64,000 nucleotides of DNA from Alphaproteobacteria bacterium (GTDB taxonomy: Bacteria > Pseudomonadota > Alphaproteobacteria > Rhizobiales > JAJFHC01), in contig JAJFHD010000104.1 in the NCBI GenBank assembly GCA_021775805.1, forward strand, positions 1 through 64,000, given 5' to 3'. This document shows positions 43,676-52,835 of this stretch, one piece after another. Each line of letters opens with the position of its first letter. The stretch's first letter is position 1. A model generated the notes under the pieces. The model did not search any database. It was not told the origin of the DNA and saw only the letters and a list, made by a program, of their open reading frames with translations. Both the position numbers and the translations under genes were made by a program.

Positions 43676-45271
43676 CTAACTCTGTGCCTCGACAAATTTG
43701 AAAGCCTGCTTGGTTACCCTGAGCATGTGCTTCTGCTTGGCCGGCTCGTGAACGAGCCGGTTGAGGGCGGCAAAGGCAACCGGTTTCCAGGTGGCGTGCG
43801 GGTTGCGTTCCAGTTCCTCCCTGATCGCGGTTGCCAGCTTGAGGACATGGACCGAGTATATGTAAAGCGGCTGGCCATGGTCGAGCAACCCGTCGAAGAC
43901 CTCGTCAAGAAAGGTGTCCGGATTGTCTACGGTCCACTGCGAGACGTCCTGGCCCCAATCGACGAAGTTGGTGTTGCGGCCAAGAAAACACGCGGTTTGC
44001 AGGAACGAGTTGGCCCACAGGTCCGGTTGGCGTGCGCAGATCCGGCGCGATGCGTTGAGGTGCGTCATGGTGTGAGTGAAGTCGAGCCAGTCGACATTCT
44101 GCTGGACCGGCTTGTCCACATGTTCGCGGTACTGCGGATCGAAATGCAGCATGGCATCGCAGCCGGCATGCATCAGGACGTCAAACAGCCCATCGGCATT
44201 GCCGCCTGCGCGTGTGACCATGTCAAAGCAGGCATTTACGCCCTTGCCGCGCAGGTCGTCGGGCTGCGGCAGGTCGGTGGCAGTTGGATCCCACTTTTCC
44301 AAAGCCGGCGCATAACCGCGGAATTCGGGTATCAGGTCTTCACGGGCACCGGTGCACAAGGTGCGCACGAGCGGATACAGCAGTGCCCTGGCGGCGGCAA
44401 CACCAAGGATCCCGATGAGTTCGTAGGTCTTTTCGAGGTAGATTGGTGTGTGTCCGAAATTCTGGTAATGGCGCAACGCCGCCCGCTCGAGGGCAGGGCG
44501 CAGGGCGTCGGCGCCCACGGTTTCCAGGGCAATATCTATCTGTGCGGTGGCCTCATCCTGCGCTTCGTCTTCAATTGCTGCCTCAAGGGCGGCTGGGTCA
44601 AACACCGATGCCTGTTTTGTCCTGAAGGGAAATGGTCCGTTCTGCATCATGCGGTCCCAGGACAGATGCCCGATGATTTCGATCAAGGGGATCAGGCGGG
44701 CCTCGGGTTCGGTTGCTGCAATCCGGTCGCGCAGCGCCAGCCAGTCCGGAGCCCCCGCCTGGGCGTGAGTCATGCCGAACTCGAAACCGTCGGCGGCCCA
44801 CTCAAAGGCAAAGGGAAGGACGTCAACCGGGTCAGCGCCGGTCTGTTGATAGCGGGCCAACTCACGCGCCATGCGTTCATAATCGTGTTCGTCGAAGGCC
44901 TGCCGCAATCCGGCAATCGCTGCGTCACGGACCTCCTGTGCCGGCGGGTCGGCCAGATCGAGAACGATGAGGCCGTCCACGATTGTTACAGGATACAACC
45001 GCAGCTTGTCGCCGCCGACCAGGGTTTCGCCGGAGTCCAGATCAAACTTCCAGTTGTGCCAGTTACACGTGAGAACACAGGCGTCGGCGAGCGTGCCTTC
45101 CGAGAGCGGGTAGCCTTCGTGCGGACATCGGTTGTTGCAGGCGTATATTGTGTCTTCACTCAACCAGAGCAGAATCTGTTTGCCGTTGGGCTTGACGACG
45201 GTCTTGCCGCCTTTCCGGACAAGCTCTGCCTTCGCGATGGCATTGGTCCAGACGGGTTCGGGTCGGGTCAT
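43676..45271 (-). CDS. Rieske [2Fe-2S] domain fused to a large helical domain
   Basis: A 531-aa protein. Residues ~1-110 form a Rieske ferredoxin domain with CPHEGYPLSEG and CNWHNWKFD ligands (C-x-H and C-x2-H), like small NirD/ferredoxin-type Rieske proteins. Residues ~120-531 are predicted all-helical with several His-rich stretches (QNFGHTPIYLEK, DWLDFTHTMTHLNASRR) and no family I can name; a questin-oxidase-like helical domain is only a guess. No signal peptide. It could be a self-contained oxidoreductase where the Rieske centre feeds a second site. MarR gene lies 74 bp upstream in transcriptional order. Confidence 0.7.
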   Translation of the reverse strand: MTRPEPVWTNAIAKAELVRKGGKTVVKPNGKQILLWLSEDTIYACNNRCPHEGYPLSEGTLADACVLTCNWHNWKFDLDSGETLVGGDKLRLYPVTIVDGLIVLDLADPPAQEVRDAAIAGLRQAFDEHDYERMARELARYQQTGADPVDVLPFAFEWAADGFEFGMTHAQAGAPDWLALRDRIAATEPEARLIPLIEIIGHLSWDRMMQNGPFPFRTKQASVFDPAALEAAIEDEAQDEATAQIDIALETVGADALRPALERAALRHYQNFGHTPIYLEKTYELIGILGVAAARALLYPLVRTLCTGAREDLIPEFRGYAPALEKWDPTATDLPQPDDLRGKGVNACFDMVTRAGGNADGLFDVLMHAGCDAMLHFDPQYREHVDKPVQQNVDWLDFTHTMTHLNASRRICARQPDLWANSFLQTACFLGRNTNFVDWGQDVSQWTVDNPDTFLDEVFDGLLDHGQPLYIYSVHVLKLATAIREELERNPHATWKPVAFAALNRLVHEPAKQKHMLRVTKQAFKFVEAQS

Positions 45272-45345
45272 GACGGATCCTTTCAGTGGACGGCATGCAG
45301 GCAAACGTAATTCGGCAATTTTAATAAAGCAAGTGATTTATTGTT

Positions 45346-45780
45346 TTATTGTTGCTTTTGTTCATCCGTCAGAGATTTCAGCAACCGGCAGAGCCGTTCG
45401 GCGTCCCAACTGCCCAGTTGGTCGGCCACGGTTTTCTCAAAGTCCTTTACTTCGGATCGGCAGCGTTCGAGAAGTTCCAGCCCGAAATCGGAGATGTAGA
45501 CGCGTACCTTGCGGCTGTCATCGGGATCCTGTTTGCGGTGGACCAGGGCTTTCGAGACCATGCGATCGACGGTTTTCGACAGGGCGGGCATGTTCATCAG
45601 CACTTCGCGTGACAGATCTCCCATGGTCCGCCCGTTGCCGTCGTTCAGAACCGTTAGGATCCGCCATTGCTCTACAGGAATGCCTTCACGGCGCAGGCGG
45701 GCGTCGAGTTCGCCGTGAACCTGGCGATGGGCCTGTGCCAGCAGGAACGGCAGGGAGTCCGACAATGACAATGACGACAT
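45346..45780 (-). CDS. MarR-family transcriptional regulator
   Basis: A ~144-aa winged-helix dimer-type repressor. The HTH is GNGRTMGDLSREVLMNMPALSKTVDRMVSK and the wing is RKQDPDDSRKVRVYISDFG, with the DxRxxxVxLT-like motif intact. Start at 45780 chosen; ATG at 45822 would add 14 residues. It is divergent from the AmiC-like gene, and TTTTCC(A/T)AG sites lie in that gap and before the flotillin gene, so it likely represses both, and it may also govern the Rieske gene behind it. Confidence 0.85.
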   Translation of the reverse strand: MSSLSLSDSLPFLLAQAHRQVHGELDARLRREGIPVEQWRILTVLNDGNGRTMGDLSREVLMNMPALSKTVDRMVSKALVHRKQDPDDSRKVRVYISDFGLELLERCRSEVKDFEKTVADQLGSWDAERLCRLLKSLTDEQKQQ

Positions 45781-45848
45781 CAACGATCCGATCACACGAG
45801 TGTTTCTGTTCCGCGTGCGCAACGCACTGCCTGATCTATGTACCGTGA

Positions 45849-45861
45849 TTTATTTTCCAAG
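45849..45861. promoter_or_regulatory. Candidate MarR operator, site 1
   Basis: TTTATTTTCCAAG in the MarR/AmiC-like divergent region is the exact reverse complement of CTTGGAAAATAAA at 47154-47166 before the flotillin gene. The TTTTCCAAGG core resembles the palindrome at 47129. Confidence 0.55.
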
Positions 45862-46011
45862 GCAATTAAATGGACGTGCGGTTCAACCGATCCGGCATTC
45901 AACGTTGTGTGAAAACCCAAAAAGCCGCAAGCTGGAGGCCGAACATGTCGGCGGGGCCGGTTCGGCGCTGTCGGCCGGGTTGAATGTGAAGCAACCGGAG
46001 CCGGACACATC

Positions 46012-47097
46012 ATGACCAATGACTTGTCCATCGCCACCGCCAGGGAAAACCGGATCTCGGTGGGCCTGTTCGTTCCTGTCAGCGGACCTGCCGGACTCTG
46101 GGGGCCGTCGTGCCGGGCCTGTGCCGAACTTGCCGCAGATGAGATCAACGCCCGCGGCGGTCTGGAGGGCAGGGAACTTGCGTTGTCGATTGTTGATTCC
46201 GGCGGCGATCCGGCAGACGTGGCAGATGCGGCCAGTCTGCTACTCGAAGACCGGGACATCGATGCTATTGTGGGCATGCATACAAGTGACGTCCGTGAAG
46301 CGTTGTCTCAGACGGTTTCCGGCAGCATTCCTTATGTGTACACACCTCTCTATGAAGGCGGCGAGACCGCGCCCGGGGTGTTCTGTATCGGCGAGACGCC
46401 GGCGCAACAACTTCTGCCGTCGCTCGACTGGTTGTGTGAGCGCTACAGTGCAAATCGATGGTTTCTGATCGGCAATGACTATGTCTGGCCGCGGACGACA
46501 AACGCTCTGGTGCGCCACCATTTCCACCGTCGGGGGCACGCGATATGCGATGAGGTATATGTGCCGTTTGGAACCCGCGATTACGATATGCTGATCGACC
46601 GTGTCGTTGCCTGCGGAACGGACGGTGTCCTGCTATCCCTGGTTGGTGAAGACGCCGTGCACTTCAACCGGCGGTTCAGCGCATCGGGAGCGGCGGAGAA
46701 GATCCTGCGGTTTTCCTGCGCGGTCGAAGAAAATATCCTGTTGGCCATCGGCGCCCAGCATACCGATGGACTGTTTGCATCCTCGGGATATTTTGCCGGG
46801 CTGGATTCGCGCAAGAACGGTACTTTCAAGGAGCGTTATCACGAGCGTTTCGGCGAACGCGCCCCGACGCTGAATACCATTGGCCAGTCGATCTATGAAG
46901 GCGTGCATTTTCTCAGTGCGCTGGCCCGATCGACGGCGGGCAGGCACTGGCGCCAATCACGCGGCGACATTCAGATAGATGGCGTCAGAAGCGCCGTTTT
47001 CACAGCAGCCGGCCACTCGGCATCGGATATCTATCTGGCTCAGGCTGCAGGGCATGACTTTGAAATTGTGAAACAATTTCCCCCAGGCGCACTGTAA
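46012..47097 (+). CDS. AmiC-like amide-binding sensor protein (cytosolic)
   Basis: A 361-aa type I periplasmic-binding-fold protein of the AmiC/UrtA branch (ISVGLFVPVSGPAGLWG, ADEINARGGLEGREL, TPLYEGGETAPGVFCIG, HLR-type end). It has no signal peptide: the N-terminus MTNDLSIATARENRIS is polar, so it stays in the cytosol. Pseudomonas AmiC uses this fold to sense amides and control the amidase operon through AmiR. Here no AmiR-like antiterminator is seen, but a MarR gene is divergent and an amide importer plus amidase follow. A regulatory sensor is the best guess; a lost-signal transporter subunit is the alternative. Confidence 0.72.
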   Translation: MTNDLSIATARENRISVGLFVPVSGPAGLWGPSCRACAELAADEINARGGLEGRELALSIVDSGGDPADVADAASLLLEDRDIDAIVGMHTSDVREALSQTVSGSIPYVYTPLYEGGETAPGVFCIGETPAQQLLPSLDWLCERYSANRWFLIGNDYVWPRTTNALVRHHFHRRGHAICDEVYVPFGTRDYDMLIDRVVACGTDGVLLSLVGEDAVHFNRRFSASGAAEKILRFSCAVEENILLAIGAQHTDGLFASSGYFAGLDSRKNGTFKERYHERFGERAPTLNTIGQSIYEGVHFLSALARSTAGRHWRQSRGDIQIDGVRSAVFTAAGHSASDIYLAQAAGHDFEIVKQFPPGAL

Positions 47098-47128
47098 GCC
47101 GGATTCGGCGGTCTCATTGTTGAATTCG

Positions 47129-47166
47129 TTTTCCTAGGAAAATATTTGTTTGACTTGGAAAATAAA
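47129..47166. promoter_or_regulatory. Candidate MarR operator, site 2
   Basis: The perfect 14-bp palindrome TTTTCCTAGGAAAA (47129-47142) is followed 11 bp later by CTTGGAAAATAAA (47154-47166). It sits 72 bp before the flotillin-like start, in the gap between the AmiC-like and flotillin-like genes. Both elements match the site in the MarR promoter. Confidence 0.6.
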
Positions 47167-47237
47167 CATTCGTAAAAGCTTGCTACGCACCGGACTTTAG
47201 GTACAGTACAGCCAAATTCGAAGTGATGGAGGGAACC

Positions 47238-48833
47238 GTGAATTTCCTGCTCTTTGTTGTGGCCGCCGTCGTGGCAATGGCCATTGTCGTTGCCTTTCTC
47301 CACCGTTTTTACCGTAAGGCCACCCGGGAGCGGGCCCTGATCAGGACAGGTGCCGGCGGTAAACGCGTGGTTCTGGACGGCGGTTTCGTGTCCCTGCCGT
47401 TCCTGCACCGTGTCGAGCAGATCAACATGCGCACCATGCGGCTCCATGTCGGGCGAACTGCGGCCAGATCGCTGATGACCGAAGACCGGCTTCGGCTCGA
47501 TGTGGAAATGGAATTCTATCTGCGGGTGGAGCCGTCGGTCGATGGTGTGGCCACGGCGGCCCAGGCTCTGGGCGCGCGTGCCCTGAACCCGGAAGAGTTG
47601 AGCAATCTGTTCGAGGGACGGTTCGTCGACGCGATCCAGGCGGTGGTCGCCAGCAAGACAATGGACGAGTTGCACGAAAACCGTAGTGCTTTTGTTCGCG
47701 AAGTCGAAGCGTCTTTGAGCGAGAGCATTGCGCAGAATGGACTGAAACTGGAGTCGGCGTCCCTGACGACACTCGATCAGGCTTCGTTCTCCTCGCTCGA
47801 CGACAACAATGCCTTCAACGCTGTCGGCATGCGCAGGCTTGCCGAGATTGTTGCCACCAACAAGAAAAAGCGTGCGGAAATCGAGGCCGATGCCGATGTC
47901 TCGGTTCGCCAGACCCAGCTTGAAGGCCTGAAACGCAAGCTCACCATCGACCGCGAACAGCAGGAAGCCGAAATTCTGCAGGTCAAATCGATCGAAACCA
48001 TGAAGGCGGAAAGCACCGCCGAAACCGAAGGGGCGAAACAGATCTCCCTGCGCATGACCGAGCAGGCCCGCATCGAACGGGAGATGCAGGTCCGGTTGTC
48101 GGAAATCGAACGGGACCGGGAACTCAGGGAGCGCGAAGCCACGGCGCTGCTGGCGGCTGAATCGACCAAAGTCGACAGCCAGATCGCCCTGACCCGCAAG
48201 AAGATCGAAGAGACTGCGGTTGCCGCTGAAGCGGAACTGGTGCGCAAACAGGTCGTCGAAGCCCAGGAAACGGTTCAGGCCGAAAAGGAACGGCTGGTTG
48301 CGGAGCGCGAACGTGAAACCGCAAAGATCAGAAACAAGCAGGAATCGGAGTCTTCGGAGGAACGGGCCCGATCCGAGGTAGCAAACCTCCTTGAGAAAGT
48401 GCAGGCGGATGCCAAGGCAACTGACCTGAAGGCCGCGGCGCGGCGGAACGAACTCAAGGCGGAAGCCGAAGGGAAGGCGGCACTCATAGAAGCCGAGAAT
48501 GCCCGCAGCCCCGAGCAGGTCCGGATGACGGTCGAAATGCACAAGATCGACAAGATGCCGGAGCTGGCCGAACGCATGATGAAGCCGGTGGAGAAAATCG
48601 ACTCAATCCGCATCAACCAGGTCTCCGGCCTGGGCTTTCCCGGCGCCGGGCAGGACGGGACCGGATCCGGTTCGCCGTCAGGGTCGCCGATGAACAGTGC
48701 GGTCGACGGTGTCCTCAATCTCGCCTTTCAACTCCCCGCCATGCAGAAGCTGGGGCAGTCCATAGGCCTCAATCTCGATCTGGGGGACGCGCTGCCTACG
48801 AGCGAAGCCCAGGATCAGGATGACAAAAGCTGA
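47238..48833 (+). CDS. Flotillin-like SPFH/band 7 protein
   Basis: A ~531-aa membrane-scaffold protein. A single N-terminal transmembrane helix (residues ~2-22, FLLFVVAAVVAMAIVVAFL) is followed by an SPFH domain (~30-190; RVVLDGGFVSLPFLHRVEQI, LTTLDQ). A very long charged coiled coil follows (~200-440; repeated EAEA/KAE patterns). The tail ends in a Gly/Ser-rich linker and an amphipathic segment. Flotillins organise membrane microdomains. Start GTG at 47238 has GGAGG five bp away; ATG at 47226 lacks one. It stands between the amide sensor and the amide ABC importer. Confidence 0.85.
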   Translation: MNFLLFVVAAVVAMAIVVAFLHRFYRKATRERALIRTGAGGKRVVLDGGFVSLPFLHRVEQINMRTMRLHVGRTAARSLMTEDRLRLDVEMEFYLRVEPSVDGVATAAQALGARALNPEELSNLFEGRFVDAIQAVVASKTMDELHENRSAFVREVEASLSESIAQNGLKLESASLTTLDQASFSSLDDNNAFNAVGMRRLAEIVATNKKKRAEIEADADVSVRQTQLEGLKRKLTIDREQQEAEILQVKSIETMKAESTAETEGAKQISLRMTEQARIEREMQVRLSEIERDRELREREATALLAAESTKVDSQIALTRKKIEETAVAAEAELVRKQVVEAQETVQAEKERLVAERERETAKIRNKQESESSEERARSEVANLLEKVQADAKATDLKAAARRNELKAEAEGKAALIEAENARSPEQVRMTVEMHKIDKMPELAERMMKPVEKIDSIRINQVSGLGFPGAGQDGTGSGSPSGSPMNSAVDGVLNLAFQLPAMQKLGQSIGLNLDLGDALPTSEAQDQDDKS

Positions 48834-48901
48834 GAACTGAATCACTCTACTGAGGTCGTCACACGACCGAGGACTTCGAATCCAAAAAAGGGAGGAATGC
48901 C

Positions 48902-50122
48902 ATGACCATCGACAGACGAAAACTTCTTCAGGGAACTGCTGCCGGAAGTGCCCTGCTCGCCATGCCCCAGATTGCCCTGGGGGCCGACACCATCAAGGTC
49001 GGCAGTATTATCGATACATCCGGGATTTTCGACCTTTACGGCAAACCGATGGACAAGGCCGTGACCATGGCGATCGAGGAAATCAATGCCGGAGGCGGGC
49101 TGCACGGCCGCCAGCTTGAAAAGGTCGCCTATGATACCCAGTCGGACATGGCGCTCTATACCCAGTATGCCAAAAGCCTGACCCGCAAGGACAAGGTCGA
49201 CGTGGTTCACGGCGGTATCCTGTCGGCGTCGCGTGAGGCGATCCGGCCGACACTGCGCAAATCCAAGACGCTCTATTTCTACAACGTCCAGTATGAGGGC
49301 GGTGTCTGCGACCGCAACATATTCTGCACCGGCGTCACACCGGCGCAGCAGGCGGAAGTCCTCGTGCCCGCCACCATCGAAAAGTGGGGCAAGAAGATCT
49401 ACACCCTGGCGGCCGACTACAACTACGGTCAGATCACCGCGAAATGGATCCAGCATTACGCGGAAAAGAATGGCGGCGAGGTGGTTCAGACCGACTTCTT
49501 CCCGCTCGACGTTTCCGATTTCGGATCGACGATCGCCAAGATCCAGGAAGCCAAGCCGGACATGATCATGTCGGTGCTCGTGGGCGGGGCGCATCTGTCG
49601 TTCTACCGTCAGTGGGCGGCGGCCGGCATGAACAAGAAAATCCCGATGGCATCGACCACTCTTGGCGCGGGCAACGAGCAGGTCGTCCTGACCAAGGAAG
49701 AAGGCGACGGCATCATGCTGGTCTACAGTTTCTCCAAGGAACTCGACACACCGGAGAACAAGACCTTCCTCGCCAACTGGCAGAAAAGGTTCGGGTCAAC
49801 CGACGACATTCACGAACTGGCGGTAGCCACATATCAGGGCATGCACCTGTGGGCAGAAGGCGCGCGCAAGGCCGGTTCGATGGATCGCGACAAGGTGATC
49901 GAAGCTCTGGAGTCCGGTGTCAGCTTCAACGGACCCACGGGCAAGATCTCGATCGACCCGAAAACCCACCACGCCGTCACCCCGGTCCATCTGGTCGAGG
50001 TTCGCGACCAGAAAATGAATGTGGTGAAAAGTTTCGGCGAACGCCAACCGGTCGATACCCAACTGGTCTGCGATCTGAAGAAGAACCCGGGCGATACGAC
50101 GCAATACGAAATCAAGATCTGA
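48902..50122 (+). CDS. Urea/short-chain-amide ABC substrate-binding protein (UrtA-like)
   Basis: A 406-aa periplasmic binding protein. The N-terminus MTIDRRKLLQGTAAGSALLA has a twin-arginine signal (RRKLLQG) with cleavage after IALGA. The mature part follows the UrtA/FmdD family (STLGAGNEQVVLTKEEGDGI, YNVQYEGGVCDRNIFCTG, ITADYNYGQ-type motif). These bind urea or formamide-like short amides. GGGAGGA site. It begins the five-part importer operon SBP, permease, permease, ATPase, ATPase-amidase. Confidence 0.9.
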   Translation: MTIDRRKLLQGTAAGSALLAMPQIALGADTIKVGSIIDTSGIFDLYGKPMDKAVTMAIEEINAGGGLHGRQLEKVAYDTQSDMALYTQYAKSLTRKDKVDVVHGGILSASREAIRPTLRKSKTLYFYNVQYEGGVCDRNIFCTGVTPAQQAEVLVPATIEKWGKKIYTLAADYNYGQITAKWIQHYAEKNGGEVVQTDFFPLDVSDFGSTIAKIQEAKPDMIMSVLVGGAHLSFYRQWAAAGMNKKIPMASTTLGAGNEQVVLTKEEGDGIMLVYSFSKELDTPENKTFLANWQKRFGSTDDIHELAVATYQGMHLWAEGARKAGSMDRDKVIEALESGVSFNGPTGKISIDPKTHHAVTPVHLVEVRDQKMNVVKSFGERQPVDTQLVCDLKKNPGDTTQYEIKI

Positions 50123-50213
50123 CGCTCAAACCATCCGGCACGGCTGCCAGAGTTATCGACAGCCGTGCCGGGTCCACGCCTGCTTCCCCTGCACCATCTG
50201 CACGGACTGCCTT

Positions 50214-51080
50214 ATGGACTATGCCGCCGTCATCATCGTGGAAATCCTTTACGCGATATCCGTGCTGGTTCTGATCAGCGCGGGGCTGGCGGTCATCTTT
50301 GGCATGATGCGGGTCATCAATCTGGCCCATGGGGAGTTTCTCACTCTCGGCGGCTATGCGGCGATCACGTCTCATCAACTGGGTGTGCCGATCTTCTTTG
50401 CAACACTGATTGTCGCGCCCCTGGTGGTGATGGTTTTCGGGCTTATCGTTGAACGCTGCATCGTCCGGTTCCTGTACGGCCGTCTGATCAACACCATGCT
50501 GGCGACCTGGGGTCTGAGCCTTGTGATGATTGGCGGATTCACCATGATCTTCGGCAACACGACCACCGGGATTCCGACGCCTATATCGGGTTTCAGTTTT
50601 GGCGACTACCAGATCAGCGGCTACAACCTGTTCGTCATCTTCATGGCAGCGGTTGTCGTTGTCGGCCTGTACACGGCATTGAAAACGACACGGGCAGGCC
50701 TGATCGCGCGCGGCTCGATGCAGAACCCGGAAATGGCCGACGCCTTCGGCTACAACACATCGCGGGTCTACATGATGACCTTCGCGGCGGGTTCCGCCCT
50801 GTCAGGACTGGCCGGCGGTGTCCTGGCCCCGCTGGTGGGGCTCAATCCGGCGAGCGGCGCCAACTACATTGCCAAGGCGTTCATCACGGTCATTTCCGGC
50901 GGCGCGTCGGTGGTTTCGGGAACACTTTCAAGTGCCGCCCTGTTCGGCAGTGTTTCCCAGGTCTTCACACTGGTGTCGACGTCTGTCGTCGGCGAAATTG
51001 CCCTGCTTGTGGCGGCCGTCATCCTGCTCCGCCTGCTGCCCACCGGGATCACCGGGCGTTTTCTGAAGAACCGGGTGTAG
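50214..51080 (+). CDS. ABC permease, LivH/UrtB type
   Basis: A 288-aa inner-membrane permease of the branched-chain/urea-amide ABC family with about eight helices. AVIFGMMRVINLAHGEFLTLGGYAA is the hallmark N-terminal motif, and the cytoplasmic coupling loop reads TTRAGLIARGSMQNPEMADAFG. It follows the binding-protein gene and precedes the second permease by 2 bp (stop to start). Partners are the 51083 permease and the two ATPases. Confidence 0.9.
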   Translation: MDYAAVIIVEILYAISVLVLISAGLAVIFGMMRVINLAHGEFLTLGGYAAITSHQLGVPIFFATLIVAPLVVMVFGLIVERCIVRFLYGRLINTMLATWGLSLVMIGGFTMIFGNTTTGIPTPISGFSFGDYQISGYNLFVIFMAAVVVVGLYTALKTTRAGLIARGSMQNPEMADAFGYNTSRVYMMTFAAGSALSGLAGGVLAPLVGLNPASGANYIAKAFITVISGGASVVSGTLSSAALFGSVSQVFTLVSTSVVGEIALLVAAVILLRLLPTGITGRFLKNRV

Positions 51081-51082
51081 GC

Positions 51083-52126
51083 GTGAAAGCGAAACAGGAA
51101 ATTCTCACCACGCTTGTCGTCGGGCTGGTCCTCATGGTTGTCCTGCCGCTGTTCATGGACAGCTACACGCTGGTCATTCTCTCGGTCTATGCGATGCTGG
51201 GCCTGAGCCTTGGATTTGTCTGGGGTTATGGCGGCATCCTCTGTTTCGGACAGGCTGCGTTTTTCGGGCTTGGTGCCTATGCCTATGCGATTGCGGCGAT
51301 AAATTTCGGAGAACCCTGGGCGCCGTTTTTCATTTCGATTATCGTGCCTGCCGCGTTTGCGGCCGTCCTCGGTGCCATGTTGTTCTATGGGCGGTTGAGC
51401 GATGTCTATCTGGCCGTGGTCACGCTTGTCGTTACCCTCATCCTGCATAAATTCATGAACTCTACCGCCGGCGAGATCTACAAGCTCGGAACGGCCCGGC
51501 TCGGGGGCTATAACGGCATCCCCGGATTCGAGACCCTGACCGTGCCCTGGGACGCAGGCGAGTACATCCTGGACACAAACCTGTTTTATTTCTGCTTCGG
51601 GCTGCTTGTCGTCGTCTACGCCCTGGTACGCTGGGTCCTGCGCAGCCCGTTCGGGAGGATCGTGATCGGCATCCGGGAGAACGAGTTGCGGGCGGAGCTG
51701 ATGGGTTACGATGTCCGGTTGATCAAGACCTGCGCTTTCTCGATCGGCGGTGGCATCGCCGGGCTCGCGGGTTGTCTGTTTGCCAACTGGGCGGAGATTG
51801 TCACACCCAACCTGTTTTCCCTGGGCCAGTCCGCCGAGATTATCATCTGGGTGATTGTCGGCGGTGCCGGAACCCTGGTGGGGCCGATGCTCGGGGCGGC
51901 AGTGCTGGGATATCTGAAATTCCTGCTCGGTCAGCAAAGCCTGATCGACAACACTTTCATTCTTGGCGCGGTGCTTGTGTTTGCCGTGCTGCTGCTGCCG
52001 CGCGGCATCTTCCCGACCATCGTTGCTTTATGGCAGCGAACCATCGGCACCAGGTTGTCCGGTTCCCGTTCCTCACGGCGACGGGGAAAGCGCCGGCGCA
52101 ACCGGAGGCGTGGCAATGCGGCGTGA
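51083..52126 (+). CDS. ABC permease, LivM/UrtC type
   Basis: A 347-aa second permease. The start is GTG at 51083, 2 bp after the previous stop. LGLSLGFVWGYGGILCFGQAAFFGLGAYAYA is LivM-like (signature in its first half), and RIVIGIRENELRAELMGYDV is the coupling loop. The C-terminus is an Arg-rich tail (SRRRGKRRRNRRRGNAA) unusual for the family, perhaps interacting with membrane lipid or RNA; its coding sequence overlaps the ATPase gene by 11 bp. Confidence 0.9.
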   Translation: MKAKQEILTTLVVGLVLMVVLPLFMDSYTLVILSVYAMLGLSLGFVWGYGGILCFGQAAFFGLGAYAYAIAAINFGEPWAPFFISIIVPAAFAAVLGAMLFYGRLSDVYLAVVTLVVTLILHKFMNSTAGEIYKLGTARLGGYNGIPGFETLTVPWDAGEYILDTNLFYFCFGLLVVVYALVRWVLRSPFGRIVIGIRENELRAELMGYDVRLIKTCAFSIGGGIAGLAGCLFANWAEIVTPNLFSLGQSAEIIIWVIVGGAGTLVGPMLGAAVLGYLKFLLGQQSLIDNTFILGAVLVFAVLLLPRGIFPTIVALWQRTIGTRLSGSRSSRRRGKRRRNRRRGNAA

Positions 52127-52835
52127 ACGGGTTGTGGAAACGCTGGGACTGACGGTCCGGTTCGGGGGTGTCACGGCGCTCGACTCCGTCAACTTTTCGC
52201 TAGCGGAAAACGAACTGCGCTGCCTGATCGGCCCCAATGGTGCCGGCAAGAGCACGTTTTTCAAATGCCTCACAGGCATGCTCAAGCCGACCGAAGGCGA
52301 GGTGCATATCGAGGGTGAAAACTGCACCGGCTTCGATCCTCATGCGATTGCCCGCCTGGGCGTTGGCATCAAGACACAGGTGCCCAGTGTCATGAATGGC
52401 CTGACGGTGCGTGAAAACGTCTGGCTCGGCGCGCGGCGGTCGAACCGTTCACGCAAGGCCGACCGCATAACGGCGGAAACCCTGGAACGGTTGGCGATCG
52501 CCGACCTGGGCTCGTCGCTTGTCGACACGCTGGCGCACGGGCAGCGCCAACTGGTCGAACTGGGCATCGTGCTCGCAGGCGACCCCTGGCTCATTCTGCT
52601 TGACGAGCCGGCCGCCGGTCTGACGGCGGAAGAGGTGGAACTGATGGTTTCCATCATCCAGGACATGAACGCAAATGCGGCGCTCGTCATTGTCGAGCAC
52701 GATATGCATTTCATCCGCATGATCGCCGACACTGTCACCGTGTTCCATCAGGGCCGCGTGCTGCTCGAAGCAGATGTGGAAACCGTGCTCAACGACGAAA
52801 AAGTGCGCGACGTCTATCTGGGGAAACGGACATGA
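52116..52835 (+). CDS. ABC ATPase, LivG/UrtD type
   Basis: A 239-aa ATPase with Walker A GPNGAGKSTF, signature-like LAHGQRQLVELG (the UrtD LSHGxxQ variant), and Walker B WLILLDEPAAGL followed by the H-loop IVEHDMHFI. I start it at the ATG at 52116, which has GGAGG at 52103 and overlaps the permease; a longer upstream reading runs through the permease gene in another frame. It ends 4 bp into the next gene (ATGA), so all are translated in tandem. Confidence 0.9.
   Translation: MRRERVVETLGLTVRFGGVTALDSVNFSLAENELRCLIGPNGAGKSTFFKCLTGMLKPTEGEVHIEGENCTGFDPHAIARLGVGIKTQVPSVMNGLTVRENVWLGARRSNRSRKADRITAETLERLAIADLGSSLVDTLAHGQRQLVELGIVLAGDPWLILLDEPAAGLTAEEVELMVSIIQDMNANAALVIVEHDMHFIRMIADTVTVFHQGRVLLEADVETVLNDEKVRDVYLGKRT

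Noticed and set aside
43658..45310. Open frame of 550 aa opposite the Rieske-helical gene
   Set aside because: Antisense shadow; the minus strand carries recognisable Rieske ligands and a ribosome site.
47040..48542. Open frame of 500 aa opposite the flotillin-like gene
   Set aside because: Phe/Leu/Gly-rich mirror of the coiled-coil codons; no start signal.
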